From Planctomycetota bacterium (GTDB lineage: Bacteria > Planctomycetota > Phycisphaerae > Sedimentisphaerales > Anaerobacaceae): a stretch of 39,508 bases of DNA. This document shows positions 8,093 through 16,432 of the stretch, piece after piece. Position 1 is the stretch's first letter. Each line of letters begins with the position of its first letter. Where the stretch lies: contig VRUG01000023.1 in NCBI GenBank assembly GCA_019456255.1, positions 1 through 39,508 on the forward strand. Reading direction: 5' to 3'. The notes below the pieces were generated by a model. The model saw only the letters and a list, made by a program, of their open reading frames with translations, made no database searches and had not been told where the DNA came from. Both the position numbers and the translations under genes were made by a program.

Positions 8093-8556
8093 AATTCCGA
8101 ATTAGGAAGTCCGAATGAGGAATCAATGACGAATGATGAAAGAAACTATGGAGAATACGAATACCAAATATGATTTGGAAGAGCGAACGGCTTGTTTCGG
8201 TGAGGAGGTGCTTAGGTTTGCTAAGAAGATATCAAAGAACCCTGTTAATTCGCCGTTGATTTCGCAGCTTGTTCGGGCGGCTACAAGTGTCGGAGCAAAT
8301 TATTGCGAAGCGGATGACGGGGTATCTAAAAAGGATTTCAGGAATAAAATTGGTATTTGCAGAAAAGAGTCAAGAGAGGCCAAACATTGGCTTAGGATGG
8401 TTGCGACAGTAAACGATGACCTTAAAGCCGAAGCGAGGGCTTTATGGCAGGAAGCGAAAGAATTGAATCTGATTTTTTCACAAATTTTCCGAAGTAGTTC
8501 TTCGTAATTCGTTATTATTAATTGTTTCGACATTCGGAAATTTGGAATTCGGAATT
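8093..8556. mobile_element. IVP cassette bounded by imperfect inverted repeats
   Basis: About 464 bp inserted between trpB and trpA. The left edge 8093-8117 (starting AATTCCGAATTAGGAAG) is an imperfect inverted copy of the right edge 8531-8556 (ending TTGGAATTCGGAATT). The similarity continues inward into CGAATGA/TTCGTTATT-like units on both sides. GAATTAGGAA also occurs directly at both ends. The only gene inside is the four-helix-bundle protein; there is no transposase, so any movement would need help in trans. Comparable AATTCG-type repeats next to this gene family are, to my recollection, common in planctomycete and Bacteroidetes genomes. Confidence 0.6.
8133..8507 (+). CDS. Four-helix bundle protein (23S rRNA IVP family)
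   Basis: A 124-residue protein of the S23/IVP four-helix bundle family, first known as ORFs in intervening sequences of 23S rRNA genes and related to the Avd accessory protein of diversity-generating retroelements. Family hallmarks are YDLEERTACFGEEVLRFA at the start, then PLISQLVRAATSVGANYCEA and the DFRNKIGICRKESREAKHWL helix. It probably oligomerises into a basic barrel that binds nucleic acid; its cellular role is unknown. It sits in its own inverted-repeat cassette between trpB and trpA, unrelated to tryptophan synthesis. An ATG at 8136 is an equally possible start. Confidence 0.88.
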   Translation: MMKETMENTNTKYDLEERTACFGEEVLRFAKKISKNPVNSPLISQLVRAATSVGANYCEADDGVSKKDFRNKIGICRKESREAKHWLRMVATVNDDLKAEARALWQEAKELNLIFSQIFRSSSS

Positions 8557-8578
8557 AGGAAAGCAGAAAGAGGAAGCA

Positions 8579-9367
8579 ATGAAAAGTTATAAAGAGGTTT
8601 TTTCAGAGATAGACGGAGCGGCATTGATACCATTTTTTGTTATTGGTGACCCGGACTTCGATACGAGTTTAGAGATTATAAAAGGTGCGATAGATGCAGG
8701 GGCTGATATTTTGGAACTTGGGATACCATTTTCTGACCCGATAGCTGACGGGCCTACGATTCAAAAGGCAGATATTCGTGCGCTTGATAATGGGATAACA
8801 GTTGTGAAGAGTCTGGAGTTTATAAAAAAGGTCAAGGCTCACAAGGACATTCCGATTGGTCTTTTGATGTATTACAATCTGGTGTATCAATACGGCACGG
8901 AGAAATTTTTTAAGGATTTCCACGATGCCGGCGTTAACAGTGTGTTGATAGCTGACCTAAGTATTGATGATGCCGATGAGGTTGTCGGGCCTGCGAAGGC
9001 GGCGGGTCTTGATACGGTCTTTATGGTGACGCCGATAACAGACGAAGAGCGGATAAAGAGGATTGCCTCAAAGACGAGCGGATTTATTTATACGGTTTCG
9101 CTATTGGGAGTGACGGGCAGCAGGAACGAACTTTCCGGGCGAATCGAAGAGCTTGTAGCTAAATTGAAAGGACTTACTGATGTTCCAATTTGTGTTGGCT
9201 TTGGCATAAGTAAGCCTGAACACGCCGCAGCGGTGGCAGCGGCTGGCGCTGACGGTGTGATAATAGGTTCTAAGATAGTGAGTTTGATAGAAGCGAATCT
9301 CGGCGATAAAGAAAAATGCGTTGAATCAGTATCTGTGTTTATAAGCGAGATAAAAAAAGCGATTTAA
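8579..9367 (+). CDS. trpA: Tryptophan synthase alpha chain
   Basis: A 262-residue (beta/alpha)8 barrel that cleaves indole-3-glycerol phosphate and channels indole to TrpB. The catalytic acids are Glu46 in ELGIPFSDP and Asp57 in DPIADGPT. The phosphate-binding GFGISKPEHA and DGVIIGSKIV segments close the barrel. I choose the ATG at 8579 (MKSYKEV) over an upstream frame extension from 8522 because AGAAAGAGGAAGC directly precedes it and the extension encodes the cassette edge. It is the last gene of the operon; the cassette upstream may weaken its coupling to trpB. Confidence 0.95.
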   Translation: MKSYKEVFSEIDGAALIPFFVIGDPDFDTSLEIIKGAIDAGADILELGIPFSDPIADGPTIQKADIRALDNGITVVKSLEFIKKVKAHKDIPIGLLMYYNLVYQYGTEKFFKDFHDAGVNSVLIADLSIDDADEVVGPAKAAGLDTVFMVTPITDEERIKRIASKTSGFIYTVSLLGVTGSRNELSGRIEELVAKLKGLTDVPICVGFGISKPEHAAAVAAAGADGVIIGSKIVSLIEANLGDKEKCVESVSVFISEIKKAI

Positions 9368-9388
9368 ACTGAGAAAAAGGTACTACCT

Positions 9389-9412
9389 AAGGTGCAGGCG
9401 GACACCTTTAAT
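9389..9412 (+). terminator. Putative terminator after trpA
   Basis: AAGGTG (9389-9394) and CACCTT (9403-9408) form a perfect 6-bp stem with an eight-base loop, 21 bp after the trpA stop; the tail TTTAATT is only weakly U-rich. The 3' arm GGACACCTTTAATT also occurs at 64-77, beside the hydrolase gene, so it is also a short dispersed repeat. Confidence 0.4.
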
Positions 9413-9436
9413 TGCTCCATAAATTTTTGCCTTGTT

Positions 9437-9646
9437 TCATTTTAATAGCAAATGAACCAACCCTAATAATACAAAAATGATTCCTATGATTTTATAGAGT
9501 TTACCATACTTTTTGAGTTTCATTTTGACTTCTTCTGAATCATTAGGCTTGCGCGGATAAATACCATACACTCTAAGTAAAAGGCTTATCCCGGCAAAAA
9601 GAAAAAGTATTCCTATCACTCTATCTAACAATACCCATTCTCTCAT
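9437..9646 (-). CDS. Small two-TM membrane protein, function unknown
   Basis: A 69-residue hypothetical protein. Two hydrophobic segments, about residues 8-26 and 50-68, flank a short polar and basic linker (KPNDSEEVKMKLKKYGKLYK), giving a hairpin membrane topology. AGGA lies about seven bases before the ATG. I do not recognise a family. It points towards trpA (convergent) and has no other close partner, so nothing can be inferred about its job. Confidence 0.55.
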   Translation of the reverse strand: MREWVLLDRVIGILFLFAGISLLLRVYGIYPRKPNDSEEVKMKLKKYGKLYKIIGIIFVLLGLVHLLLK

Positions 9647-9957
9647 ACTTTAATCCTGTCAAAATCCTATAAACGATTTCGGCGTTGGCAGAGGGTGTGT
9701 ATTCGATGTAAGCTACCGAGAATATGAATTATAACGGAATTTCGGCTGTCCGCAATGACAATACTGATAATAAATCCTACTATAATTATGGGTTGAGACT
9801 CTTCGCTGCGCTTAGAGTGACAAAGAGAAGATTAAGCGTTCAGGCATAGATTAGGGTTCCCCATAGATTTATAGAATAAATCTTAACATGGGGACAAGCG
9901 AGATTCTTCACTTCGTTCAGAATGACAGTGTGGCGCAAGAATTAACTCCAATTGGTA
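9647..9957. repeat. Spacer with two dispersed repeats and a hairpin
   Basis: No gene is visible. Two related 28-bp units lie at 9795-9822 (GAGACTCTTCGCTGCGCTTA...) and 9900-9927 (GAGATTCTTCACTTCGTTCA...), about six differences apart; this consensus is a repeat I have seen scattered in intergenic DNA of many bacteria. Between them, CCCCAT (9859-9864) with ATGGGG (9888-9893) and ATTTAT (9867-9872) with ATAAAT (9876-9881) form a nested hairpin. Confidence 0.6.
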
Positions 9958-11976
9958 TTAATCGTTTATTAGTTTGTAAGCTCTAATGAGTTCAGCTACT
10001 GACCATGCCTGAGCACCGCATCCTCTTGGCTGGTGCGGGGCGTCACCATCGAAGATTTCCGATACCGATGCAAGGCATCCCTCGTGACAAAAATGCAGCA
10101 GTAAAGGCTCGATGAATTCAGCGGCTTGTCTTTTTGTTTTTCTATTTACGCCGTGAACTTTTAGGAAGCTTTCGATGAAAGGCCCCATCAGAAATGCCCA
10201 GACGGTTCCCTGATGATAGGCCTTGTCTCTTTCTTGTTGAGTTCCGGTGCACATTCCGTGGTAATTATCGTCGCAGGTGCTTAGTGTTCTTAGGCCGTAA
10301 GGCGTGAGAAGTTTTTTCTGGATGATGTCGACGACGGCTTTTTGATGTTCGTGGCAAAGCGGCGAAAATGGCAGTGAGACAGCGAAAATCTGATTTGGGC
10401 GCAAGGTCGAGTCAACGCCTGTGTCAAGTGTAACGCAGTCGTTTAGATATCCTTTTTCGGCGTTCCAGAATACCAGAGGGAAGCTATTTTTTACTTTGTC
10501 TGCCATTGTGTGGTAGTGCTCGGCGACGGTGATGTCACGGTCGGCGTAGAACTGTGCGACGAGGCAAAGGGCGTTATACCATAGAGCATTTATTTCGACA
10601 GCTTTGCCGTATCTTGGCGTGAACGCGATGCCGTCACATTTTGCGTCCATCCATGTCAGTTGTGTGTCCTTGTTGCCGGAGGTGATGAGTCCGTCAGCAT
10701 TGGCGTGAGTGTCGAATCGCGTGCCTTTGTTGTATGAATCTATGATCCATCTGATTGTTGGGAAAAGTTTTTGCGTGAAGGTTGTCGAGTCATCTGTGGC
10801 GTCGAGATACTTAAAAGCAGCATCTATAAACCATAGTGAGGCATCGATGCTGTTAAAGTAAGCGGTGCTGCTGTGGTCGTCGAAGCGGTTTGGTATCATT
10901 CCCTTGTCTGCGGCTTGGGCAAAAGTGATAAGTACGGATTTAGCTTCTTTGAATCTTCCGGTTGAAAGCAGTAGTCCGGGCAGAGCGATAAAAACGTCTC
11001 TTCCCCAGTCGGCAAACCACGGGAATCCCGCGAGGATAGTAGTTCTGTGGTTGATATCGGAATTTCTTTTTGTTACGAACTGGTCGGCAGCGATGACGAG
11101 TTTCTTTAGTTTTTTGTCTCTTGTTTTAACTGAAGCGGTCAAGTCTTTTTGATGGGTCAGGAGTTCGTTGCATGCATTTTCAAGATTGAATAGTGCATCT
11201 GAGGCGCCTGGTTCATAACGTTTTGCGAGATGTGCCCAGAGTACAAGCTGCGATGGAGAATCTATGCGGCACTTGAAAAAGCCGGGTGCCCAGAGGTCCT
11301 CGTTAAATTCCTGTCCTCTTTGTTTGTCTTTTCGGTACATAAAGTTGAACCACCATTGCGGGTCATCCTGGAAATTCATGTCATCTGATTTCATGAAGAG
11401 TTCGCAGCTATTAGGGATGTCGTGCCGCATCAGTAGCCCGTTGTCGAATTTACTTGCGCATAGCTGAGCATGAGATTTTTGGAGTGAATGAAAGTCCCTG
11501 AGGCTAATGAAAGGCCTGACAACAAATTCGACAGGCTCTTTTATAGCTGTGAAGTTGTATACCAATGCGATGGTGTCGGAATCGGGTAAGAGATATAAGG
11601 ATTTTGTCAGTTCAATGCTGCCGAGCTGATAATCAAAATGTACGCCTATGTCACGTCGGAATCGTTTTGCGTGCAGGTAACCCTGAGGGGTAAGTTTATC
11701 ATTGAATTCAAAAGTTGAGATGTCATAGGTTTTTCCGTGAGCAATGACCATCTCCATGCAGTTCGATAATGCCAGTACCCTGTTTACGGGCGGGTCCAGT
11801 GAGCCGATGAGGAGTCCATGATATCTTCTTGTATTGCATCCTATGATTGTTGAGGAGGCGTAGCCACCCCTGTTGTTTGCGAGAAGCCATTCTTTTTCCA
11901 GGGAATCGTCTAAATGTCTATCCGTAGTTGATAAGGATAATATTTCCAGGCCGTTAGTTTTGTGTGATGTTAGCAC
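9958..11976 (-). CDS. Glycogen debranching enzyme (amylo-alpha-1,6-glucosidase type)
   Basis: A 672-residue enzyme of the prokaryotic amylo-alpha-1,6-glucosidase family (GH133-like). It removes alpha-1,6 branches from glycogen or related alpha-glucans in the cytoplasm. The N-terminal domain has the typical NNRGGYASSTIIGCNTRRYHGLL block at about residues 34-56. The C-terminal (alpha/alpha)6 barrel starts near 310 with AGFPWFADWGRDVFIALPG and closes with the CGAQAWSVAELIRA region. No signal peptide. Start is GTG at 11976 with GGAG seven bases upstream. It is the third gene of a minus-strand cluster after GT4 and GH57, 56 bp behind the latter. Confidence 0.93.
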   Translation of the reverse strand: MLTSHKTNGLEILSLSTTDRHLDDSLEKEWLLANNRGGYASSTIIGCNTRRYHGLLIGSLDPPVNRVLALSNCMEMVIAHGKTYDISTFEFNDKLTPQGYLHAKRFRRDIGVHFDYQLGSIELTKSLYLLPDSDTIALVYNFTAIKEPVEFVVRPFISLRDFHSLQKSHAQLCASKFDNGLLMRHDIPNSCELFMKSDDMNFQDDPQWWFNFMYRKDKQRGQEFNEDLWAPGFFKCRIDSPSQLVLWAHLAKRYEPGASDALFNLENACNELLTHQKDLTASVKTRDKKLKKLVIAADQFVTKRNSDINHRTTILAGFPWFADWGRDVFIALPGLLLSTGRFKEAKSVLITFAQAADKGMIPNRFDDHSSTAYFNSIDASLWFIDAAFKYLDATDDSTTFTQKLFPTIRWIIDSYNKGTRFDTHANADGLITSGNKDTQLTWMDAKCDGIAFTPRYGKAVEINALWYNALCLVAQFYADRDITVAEHYHTMADKVKNSFPLVFWNAEKGYLNDCVTLDTGVDSTLRPNQIFAVSLPFSPLCHEHQKAVVDIIQKKLLTPYGLRTLSTCDDNYHGMCTGTQQERDKAYHQGTVWAFLMGPFIESFLKVHGVNRKTKRQAAEFIEPLLLHFCHEGCLASVSEIFDGDAPHQPRGCGAQAWSVAELIRAYKLIND

Positions 11977-12032
11977 TGCTTACTCCATTAAACAAAAAGT
12001 CGTTCCTTCAAGTGAAAAAGTACAATTTAAAT

Positions 12033-13271
12033 CTAACCTGCAGATACCACCTGAAGTTCAGATGTTTCTGTGCTCGGTATTGGATTATTTTTCATTTTTG
12101 CACAACGTTCATTAAGATTGCATAAGACGTTCATGAAATTAATATATGAATCGTAAGGCGAGTTGTAGGGATTGAAATACTTATGGACATCGCCATCTGC
12201 GAAATACTTTGTACACATGTAGTAAAAATGGTCGGAGGTTTGCAATTTTCTCCAGTCATTAATTAGTTTCTCGTTGTTGAGCGATTTTACTTTTTGTTCG
12301 ATTCGGTAGATTTCATGCAGGGCGTTTGACTGCATTGCGTTTCCGAGCCACGCCGAGAGGTCTCTTTCGGTATCTGCCCAGCTAATGAGGTTGTGTACGT
12401 CTATTGTTCCGACCGGATCGTATGCTTCAATTGCTTCGCTTGGAGTTTTGAAATCGTTGTCTGGATGCCTTAAGACTTCTTCGGGCAGGTGCCTGATGAA
12501 GTTAAAAATTCCGGTATCTTCCCACTGATGTTCTCCGAGTGTTTCGTAATCCATGAAGAGGTTTACGACGTAGCCGTTCCCGTTGACATCGTTAATCCAG
12601 TGTGCGAATTTTTCAGCTGTTAAAGGCCACTCTGCCCAGTCTCGGTTTGAAAATCTAAATGCGATGTCGTCGCTTAGGGAGTAGTTTTTCAGCAGCAGCT
12701 TTAATCTTTCGCAACCCTGCGGTTTGTAGATGAAGTTGGGGCTTCTATATCCTAAGATATGGTCTGCCCCTTCAGAAATAATAGCGTCGAATCGCCCCAT
12801 GGACTCGACGAGATTTGCCAGTTCGTTATTATAAATCAATTCGGTGTTTCTAAAGACTCTTGGAGTTTGGCCGAATAGTTCTTCAATGGTTTTTGAATGT
12901 TTATTTACCTGCTCGATGAATTCGTCGTGGGAATATAAGAAGCTTAAGCTGTGATAATAGGTTTCTGCGAGAAATTCAACGCATCCTGTTCTTGCTAAAG
13001 CGTCAAAGGTGCTTAGAACTTCGGGGGAAAACTGCTGAAGCTGTTCGAGTAGTGTTCCTGTTATGCTGTATGAGATTTTGAACCTGCCGTCGAACCTGTT
13101 AATCAGTTCGAGCAAAAGTCGATTTGCAGGCAGGTAACATTTTCCCGCGACTTTTTTGCAGATTTGTGCATTTTTGTAATCGTCGAAGTAGTGTTCGTTG
13201 TTGTCAAAAACGGTGTAGTGCCTTAAGCGGTTAGGCTGATGCACCTGAAAGTAAAAACATACTGAAGCCAT
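12033..13271 (-). CDS. GH57 family glycoside hydrolase (alpha-amylase or glucanotransferase)
   Basis: A 412-residue member of glycoside hydrolase family 57. Conserved region 1 is FQVHQP at residues 8-13. The nucleophile is expected to be Glu144 in RNTELIYNN and the acid/base Asp241 in MDYETLGEH. There is no signal peptide, so it acts on intracellular alpha-glucan or maltodextrin. The family includes alpha-amylases, 4-alpha-glucanotransferases, branching enzymes and amylopullulanases; the short length and C-terminal three-helix region fit the alpha-amylase-like group, but specificity is not decided by sequence alone. It lies between glycogen-synthase-like and debranching genes on the same strand, 60 bp from the former. 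Confidence 0.88.
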   Translation of the reverse strand: MASVCFYFQVHQPNRLRHYTVFDNNEHYFDDYKNAQICKKVAGKCYLPANRLLLELINRFDGRFKISYSITGTLLEQLQQFSPEVLSTFDALARTGCVEFLAETYYHSLSFLYSHDEFIEQVNKHSKTIEELFGQTPRVFRNTELIYNNELANLVESMGRFDAIISEGADHILGYRSPNFIYKPQGCERLKLLLKNYSLSDDIAFRFSNRDWAEWPLTAEKFAHWINDVNGNGYVVNLFMDYETLGEHQWEDTGIFNFIRHLPEEVLRHPDNDFKTPSEAIEAYDPVGTIDVHNLISWADTERDLSAWLGNAMQSNALHEIYRIEQKVKSLNNEKLINDWRKLQTSDHFYYMCTKYFADGDVHKYFNPYNSPYDSYINFMNVLCNLNERCAKMKNNPIPSTETSELQVVSAG

Positions 13272-13331
13272 ATCCGTTGTCTCGTATAGTTTTAATGCTA
13301 AAATTCGTTATCCCACATCCGGGCGGGACAA

Positions 13332-14615
13332 TCAGACTGCGACCAGACATTGTTCATAAATTCTGACACATTTTTCGGCAGAATCTTTCCATTTTAATTT
13401 TCTTACTTCATAGTTTCCGTGATTTTGGAGAGTAATCTTTAGAGGCGGATATTTAAGCACGGCGATAATTTTGTTTGCCATCTCATTAATGTCCCAGAAA
13501 TCCACTTTGAGTGCGTGCGTTAATACTTCGGCTACACCACTTTGTTTTGAAATGATAACCGGTACGTCATTATCAAGAGCCTCAAGCGGTACCAACCCGA
13601 AAGGTTCGGAGACCGATGGCATAACGAAAAGGTCCGCCATTTTATATATTTTTTGGACATCTTCGCCCCTGAGGAATCCAGTGAAGAGCACTTTACTTCC
13701 AATTCCCAGTCCAGCGGCCATTTCCACAGCTTTGTACATGAGGTCCCCTGAGCCAGCCATTACAAACTTAACATCATCCATAACTTCGAGGACTTTTTTA
13801 GCAGCCTGGATGAAATACTCCGGTCCTTTTTGCATTGTGATTCTGCCCATGAACAGGACGATTTTTTCATCATTATTTATTTCGACATCCCCTATCTCCC
13901 GTGCACTGTTTCTTTCAACGCCATTGTAAACGACTTCGACTTTGTCTCCGTTGATACCATAACGGTCAATGATGAGGTTTCTTGTCATGTTGCTAACGGC
14001 AATGACTTTATCGGCACGTTCCATGCCAGCTTTTTCGATATCGTATATCATCTGATGTACATTTTCACCGCTTCTGTCGAATTCGGTAGAGTGTATCTGC
14101 ACGACGAGGGGCTTTGCGGTTATATGAGCTGCTCTCATAGCAGCAGGGAATGTCATCCAGTCGTGTGCGTGTATGATATCGAAATCTTCCTGCAGGGCTA
14201 ATCCAGCAGCAATTTCGGCATATCGATGTACCTCGGCGTACATATCTCCGGTGTAGTCAATGCCAGAGATAGGCCCTGACATGAATCCTGGATTCCCAGC
14301 GGCTTGTTTTTTCCTGAGGTAATCTTCCATTCTCTGCTGGTATGAAGCTGGTGATGAATATGGTTGCAAAAATGAGCCTACAGCCTTAAAAGTGACATTT
14401 TTGAGTTCATCGATTTTAAATGAAGTTGAAGGCGACAGCGAACCCGGGTCCATAAGCTTAACATGTGTTGCATATTCACTTTGTACCATTTTCGGGAGGA
14501 CGAAAGTGACCTTTATGTCCATCTGATCCATGGCCTTTGTCAGGCCGTAACATGCTGTTCCGAGGCCTCCGCTTATAAACGGCGGGAATTCCCATCCCAG
14601 CATGAATACTTTCAT
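13332..14615 (-). CDS. GT4/GT5-like glycosyltransferase, glycogen-synthase-like
   Basis: A 427-residue GT-B glycosyltransferase. The N-terminus MKVFMLGWEFPPFISGGLGT is the nucleotide-sugar-binding start typical of starch/glycogen synthase-like GT4 enzymes, and AHDWMT is near residue 148. The C-terminal Rossmann domain carries GRITMQKGPEYFI and the E(x7)E segment EPFGLVPLE that contacts the donor. I prefer the ATG at 14615 to the upstream ATG at 14660 because family members begin at MKV and an AAGGG lies before it. It is the first gene of the cluster with GH57 and the debranching enzyme, suggesting synthesis and remodelling of a storage alpha-glucan. The donor (UDP- or ADP-glucose) is not certain. 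Confidence 0.85.
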   Translation of the reverse strand: MKVFMLGWEFPPFISGGLGTACYGLTKAMDQMDIKVTFVLPKMVQSEYATHVKLMDPGSLSPSTSFKIDELKNVTFKAVGSFLQPYSSPASYQQRMEDYLRKKQAAGNPGFMSGPISGIDYTGDMYAEVHRYAEIAAGLALQEDFDIIHAHDWMTFPAAMRAAHITAKPLVVQIHSTEFDRSGENVHQMIYDIEKAGMERADKVIAVSNMTRNLIIDRYGINGDKVEVVYNGVERNSAREIGDVEINNDEKIVLFMGRITMQKGPEYFIQAAKKVLEVMDDVKFVMAGSGDLMYKAVEMAAGLGIGSKVLFTGFLRGEDVQKIYKMADLFVMPSVSEPFGLVPLEALDNDVPVIISKQSGVAEVLTHALKVDFWDINEMANKIIAVLKYPPLKITLQNHGNYEVRKLKWKDSAEKCVRIYEQCLVAV

Positions 14616-15056
14616 GTTACCCTTACCTGAATTTTCACCAAAATAGTCCATTAATCTCAAGATTTATTGTTAGGTTCCCCCTCAAGATTAACCTCTCAAA
14701 AGTCTTACCTCCAAAGTTGTTATTTACCGTTAGAAAGTTATTCGGCACGAAAATAGGCTGTCTTAATCGTCAAATCGGCAAAAAAGCCTTAGAAACTGTC
14801 TATATACGGATTTCTATAAGTATAAATCGGTATTTCTATTGGTTAAGTTCAATAATTTTTCAGTAAAATGGGAATTTTGATACTAATAATAAAGTTTTTA
14901 CAGGTCCTTGGGGTATTTGGGTTGAGTGTTGGTTGGTTGGTTTAATTTTGGAATATTTTTGTCAAATATTTTGTATTGAGATAGGCAACGTCAGATAACC
15001 TATTGTAACTTGTGGTTAAGGCAGGGGTTATGTTTACGCACAGTTGTTGCAATCCT
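14616..15056. other. Intergenic region between glucan cluster and histone gene
   Basis: About 440 bp, AT-rich, with no ORF that looks coding. It should contain the promoter of the minus-strand glucan cluster, but I see no -35/-10 pair good enough to name. Confidence 0.4.
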
Positions 15057-15092
15057 AAAAAGCCGCCCCATCGTTATAGACAGAACGGCTTT
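15057..15092 (-). terminator. Terminator of the histone gene
   Basis: On the minus strand AAAGCCG (15092-15086) pairs with CGGCTTT (15065-15059), followed directly by further T residues. It begins 63 bp after the histone stop codon. The loop is long (about 20 nt), which lowers confidence a little. Confidence 0.6.
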
Positions 15093-15155
15093 AGTTGCTA
15101 TAAAATCAGCGTACTTAAAATTTCAATTGTCAAACTCATTTTTTCAGGATTTTTG

Positions 15156-15341
15156 TTACAGATCCTGTGGTTTGACGGTGCTTCTGCGGTTGGCCTTTGT
15201 GCGTGCGGCAGCTGCATCAAGTATGCAGTAGACCTTATCGCTTAGTGCCCCGAGAGCGTCCGATGATGTCATCATCTTTTTGCTCTTGATGTAAGCCTTT
15301 ACTTTGCTTGCCACAATTAATGACTCTTTTTTCTTTGCCAT
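15156..15341 (-). CDS. Bacterial histone-fold protein (Bd0055-like)
   Basis: A 61-residue basic protein whose sequence matches the histone-fold pattern of the small bacterial histones such as Bdellovibrio Bd0055. Helix 1 is about residues 8-20 (IVASKVKAYIKSK), then the loop MMTSSD, a long helix 2 (about 27-49), and a short end with the histone motif RxTxxxxD as RSTVKPQD. It would form dimers that bind DNA; in Bd0055 the binding is edge-on, coating the DNA, not wrapping it. I choose the ATG at 15341 (MAKKK) over 15356 because GGAGG is eight bases upstream of it. A lone gene with its own terminator. Confidence 0.85.
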   Translation of the reverse strand: MAKKKESLIVASKVKAYIKSKKMMTSSDALGALSDKVYCILDAAAARTKANRRSTVKPQDL

Positions 15342-15704
15342 TACTCGAACCTCCATGAAAAAAATGAAATTTTACAGTCCGGTATAATCCATAATTCCGG
15401 TACCTTATTGAAAGGTCTAATTACATGATATGAATGGAATATGCAACAAAAAAATCCTATAAATGTTAAATTTTTATAGCTATGGTATTATTTGGTGCAA
15501 ATGTGGTTTTTGCAGGTGTTATGAATCGGTGGTGTTTTTGTCACAAAGCGTCGCAAAATTTCATGTATTTTATCAAGTTTTTAATTATTCGCGTGGGATA
15601 TCCTGTCGACAAGTTTATTGTATTTATGGCAAATAGAGGATGTATATGCACATAGATTTCAAGGCTATGTGCTGGTATAGAGATTTTGAGATGGAGATAA
15701 GAAA
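15342..15704. other. Divergent intergenic region, histone / DUF2007-like gene
   Basis: About 360 bp of AT-rich DNA shared by two divergent genes. Promoters for both must lie here, but none stands out. The one clear structure is the inverted repeat at 15648-15672, listed separately. Confidence 0.4.
15648..15672 (+). promoter_or_regulatory. 8-bp perfect inverted repeat in the leader of the DUF2007-like gene
   Basis: GCACATAG (15648-15655) and CTATGTGC (15665-15672) flank a nine-base centre and end 32 bp before the start codon at 15705. No U tract follows. It could be an operator or a stable hairpin in the 5' leader. Confidence 0.5.
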
Positions 15705-16019
15705 ATGGCAGAAAACTACAAAAAAGTGCCTAAAACGGAGATAGGCGAGATGGTCATAGTCACTTTTGTAGAGGATCTTGAGCAAGCTAAGGAATATGAG
15801 GCCCTGTTAAAGAATAATGACATTCCGGCCATGGTCAAGGAGCAAGAGAGTGAATCAGAGAGCAGTAGCGAAATAGCAATTCTTGTTCCTGAGGATTACC
15901 TTGATGAGGCCCATGTTGTCATCGAGTCTCAGGATGCTTATGATGATTTTTATGATTTTAGTGTTGATGATGATGCCGATGAGATGTTCGATGAGGACAT
16001 TTTCGACGACGAGTTTTAA
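15705..16019 (+). CDS. DUF2007-like small protein with acidic tail
   Basis: A 104-residue cytoplasmic protein. Residues 15-72 resemble the DUF2007 (putative signal-transducing) ferredoxin-like domain: MVIVTFVEDLEQAKEYEALLKNN, then IPAMV and an AILVPEDYLDEAHVVIE strand-helix end. The C-terminal ~30 residues are almost entirely Asp, Glu and Phe/Tyr (DDFYDFSVDDDADEMFDED...). The role of the family is not known. GGAG lies eight bases before the ATG. It is 65 bp from the next gene on the same strand, so the two may be co-transcribed. Confidence 0.7.
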   Translation: MAENYKKVPKTEIGEMVIVTFVEDLEQAKEYEALLKNNDIPAMVKEQESESESSSEIAILVPEDYLDEAHVVIESQDAYDDFYDFSVDDDADEMFDEDIFDDEF

Positions 16020-16084
16020 ATTCTACATCTATAAGTATGGCTGAGTTTTCGCGGCAATCGAAGATGTTTTGAAAGAGGAAAAAA

Positions 16085-16432
16085 ATGTCAGAAAAACGGG
16101 CTAAAAAAACCAGTGGTAACGAAGATGCGGCAGCCGAGTCTGAGCGTCGTGACATTGAGCGTCGTGGTGTTGTGGACCGTCGTTTAGGTCTAAGTCTTGA
16201 CCGTCGCCGCGGTCCTGGTCGTCGTCGAAGCGATGAGCGCAAGGCAGCAGAAGAAGGTCAGATGACGGATGAGCAGTTCACTTTTCTGCTGGCGATTAAT
16301 GATTATAAAAAGCAAAACCAAAGGCCGTTCCCCACATGGACTGAAGTTCTTGAAATTATAAAGGCGATGGGTTATCGCAAGGTAGCAGACCCGGAGTCGC
16401 TTGCCCCGTTTAAAAAGGAAGATCCTGTTTAA
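16085..16432 (+). CDS. Arg-rich N-terminus, conserved C-terminal domain, unknown function
   Basis: A 115-residue protein. Residues about 19-58 are dense in Arg-Arg pairs (ERRDIERRG, DRRLG, DRRRGPGRRRSDERK), suggesting nucleic-acid or acidic-partner binding. The C-terminal half (about 66-105), with LLAINDYKKQNQRPFPTWTE and the IIKAMGYRKV helix, looks like a compact conserved domain I associate with planctomycete hypotheticals. AGAGGAA precedes the ATG. The last 48 codons are duplicated 901 bp downstream (17190-17333). The stop codon overlaps by four bases the stop of the convergent XRE gene. Confidence 0.75.
   Translation: MSEKRAKKTSGNEDAAAESERRDIERRGVVDRRLGLSLDRRRGPGRRRSDERKAAEEGQMTDEQFTFLLAINDYKKQNQRPFPTWTEVLEIIKAMGYRKVADPESLAPFKKEDPV

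Noticed and set aside
15010..15245. Two overlapping plus-strand open frames of 73 and 77 codons
   Set aside because: They run antisense across the histone gene and its terminator and lack ribosome sites or recognisable domains.
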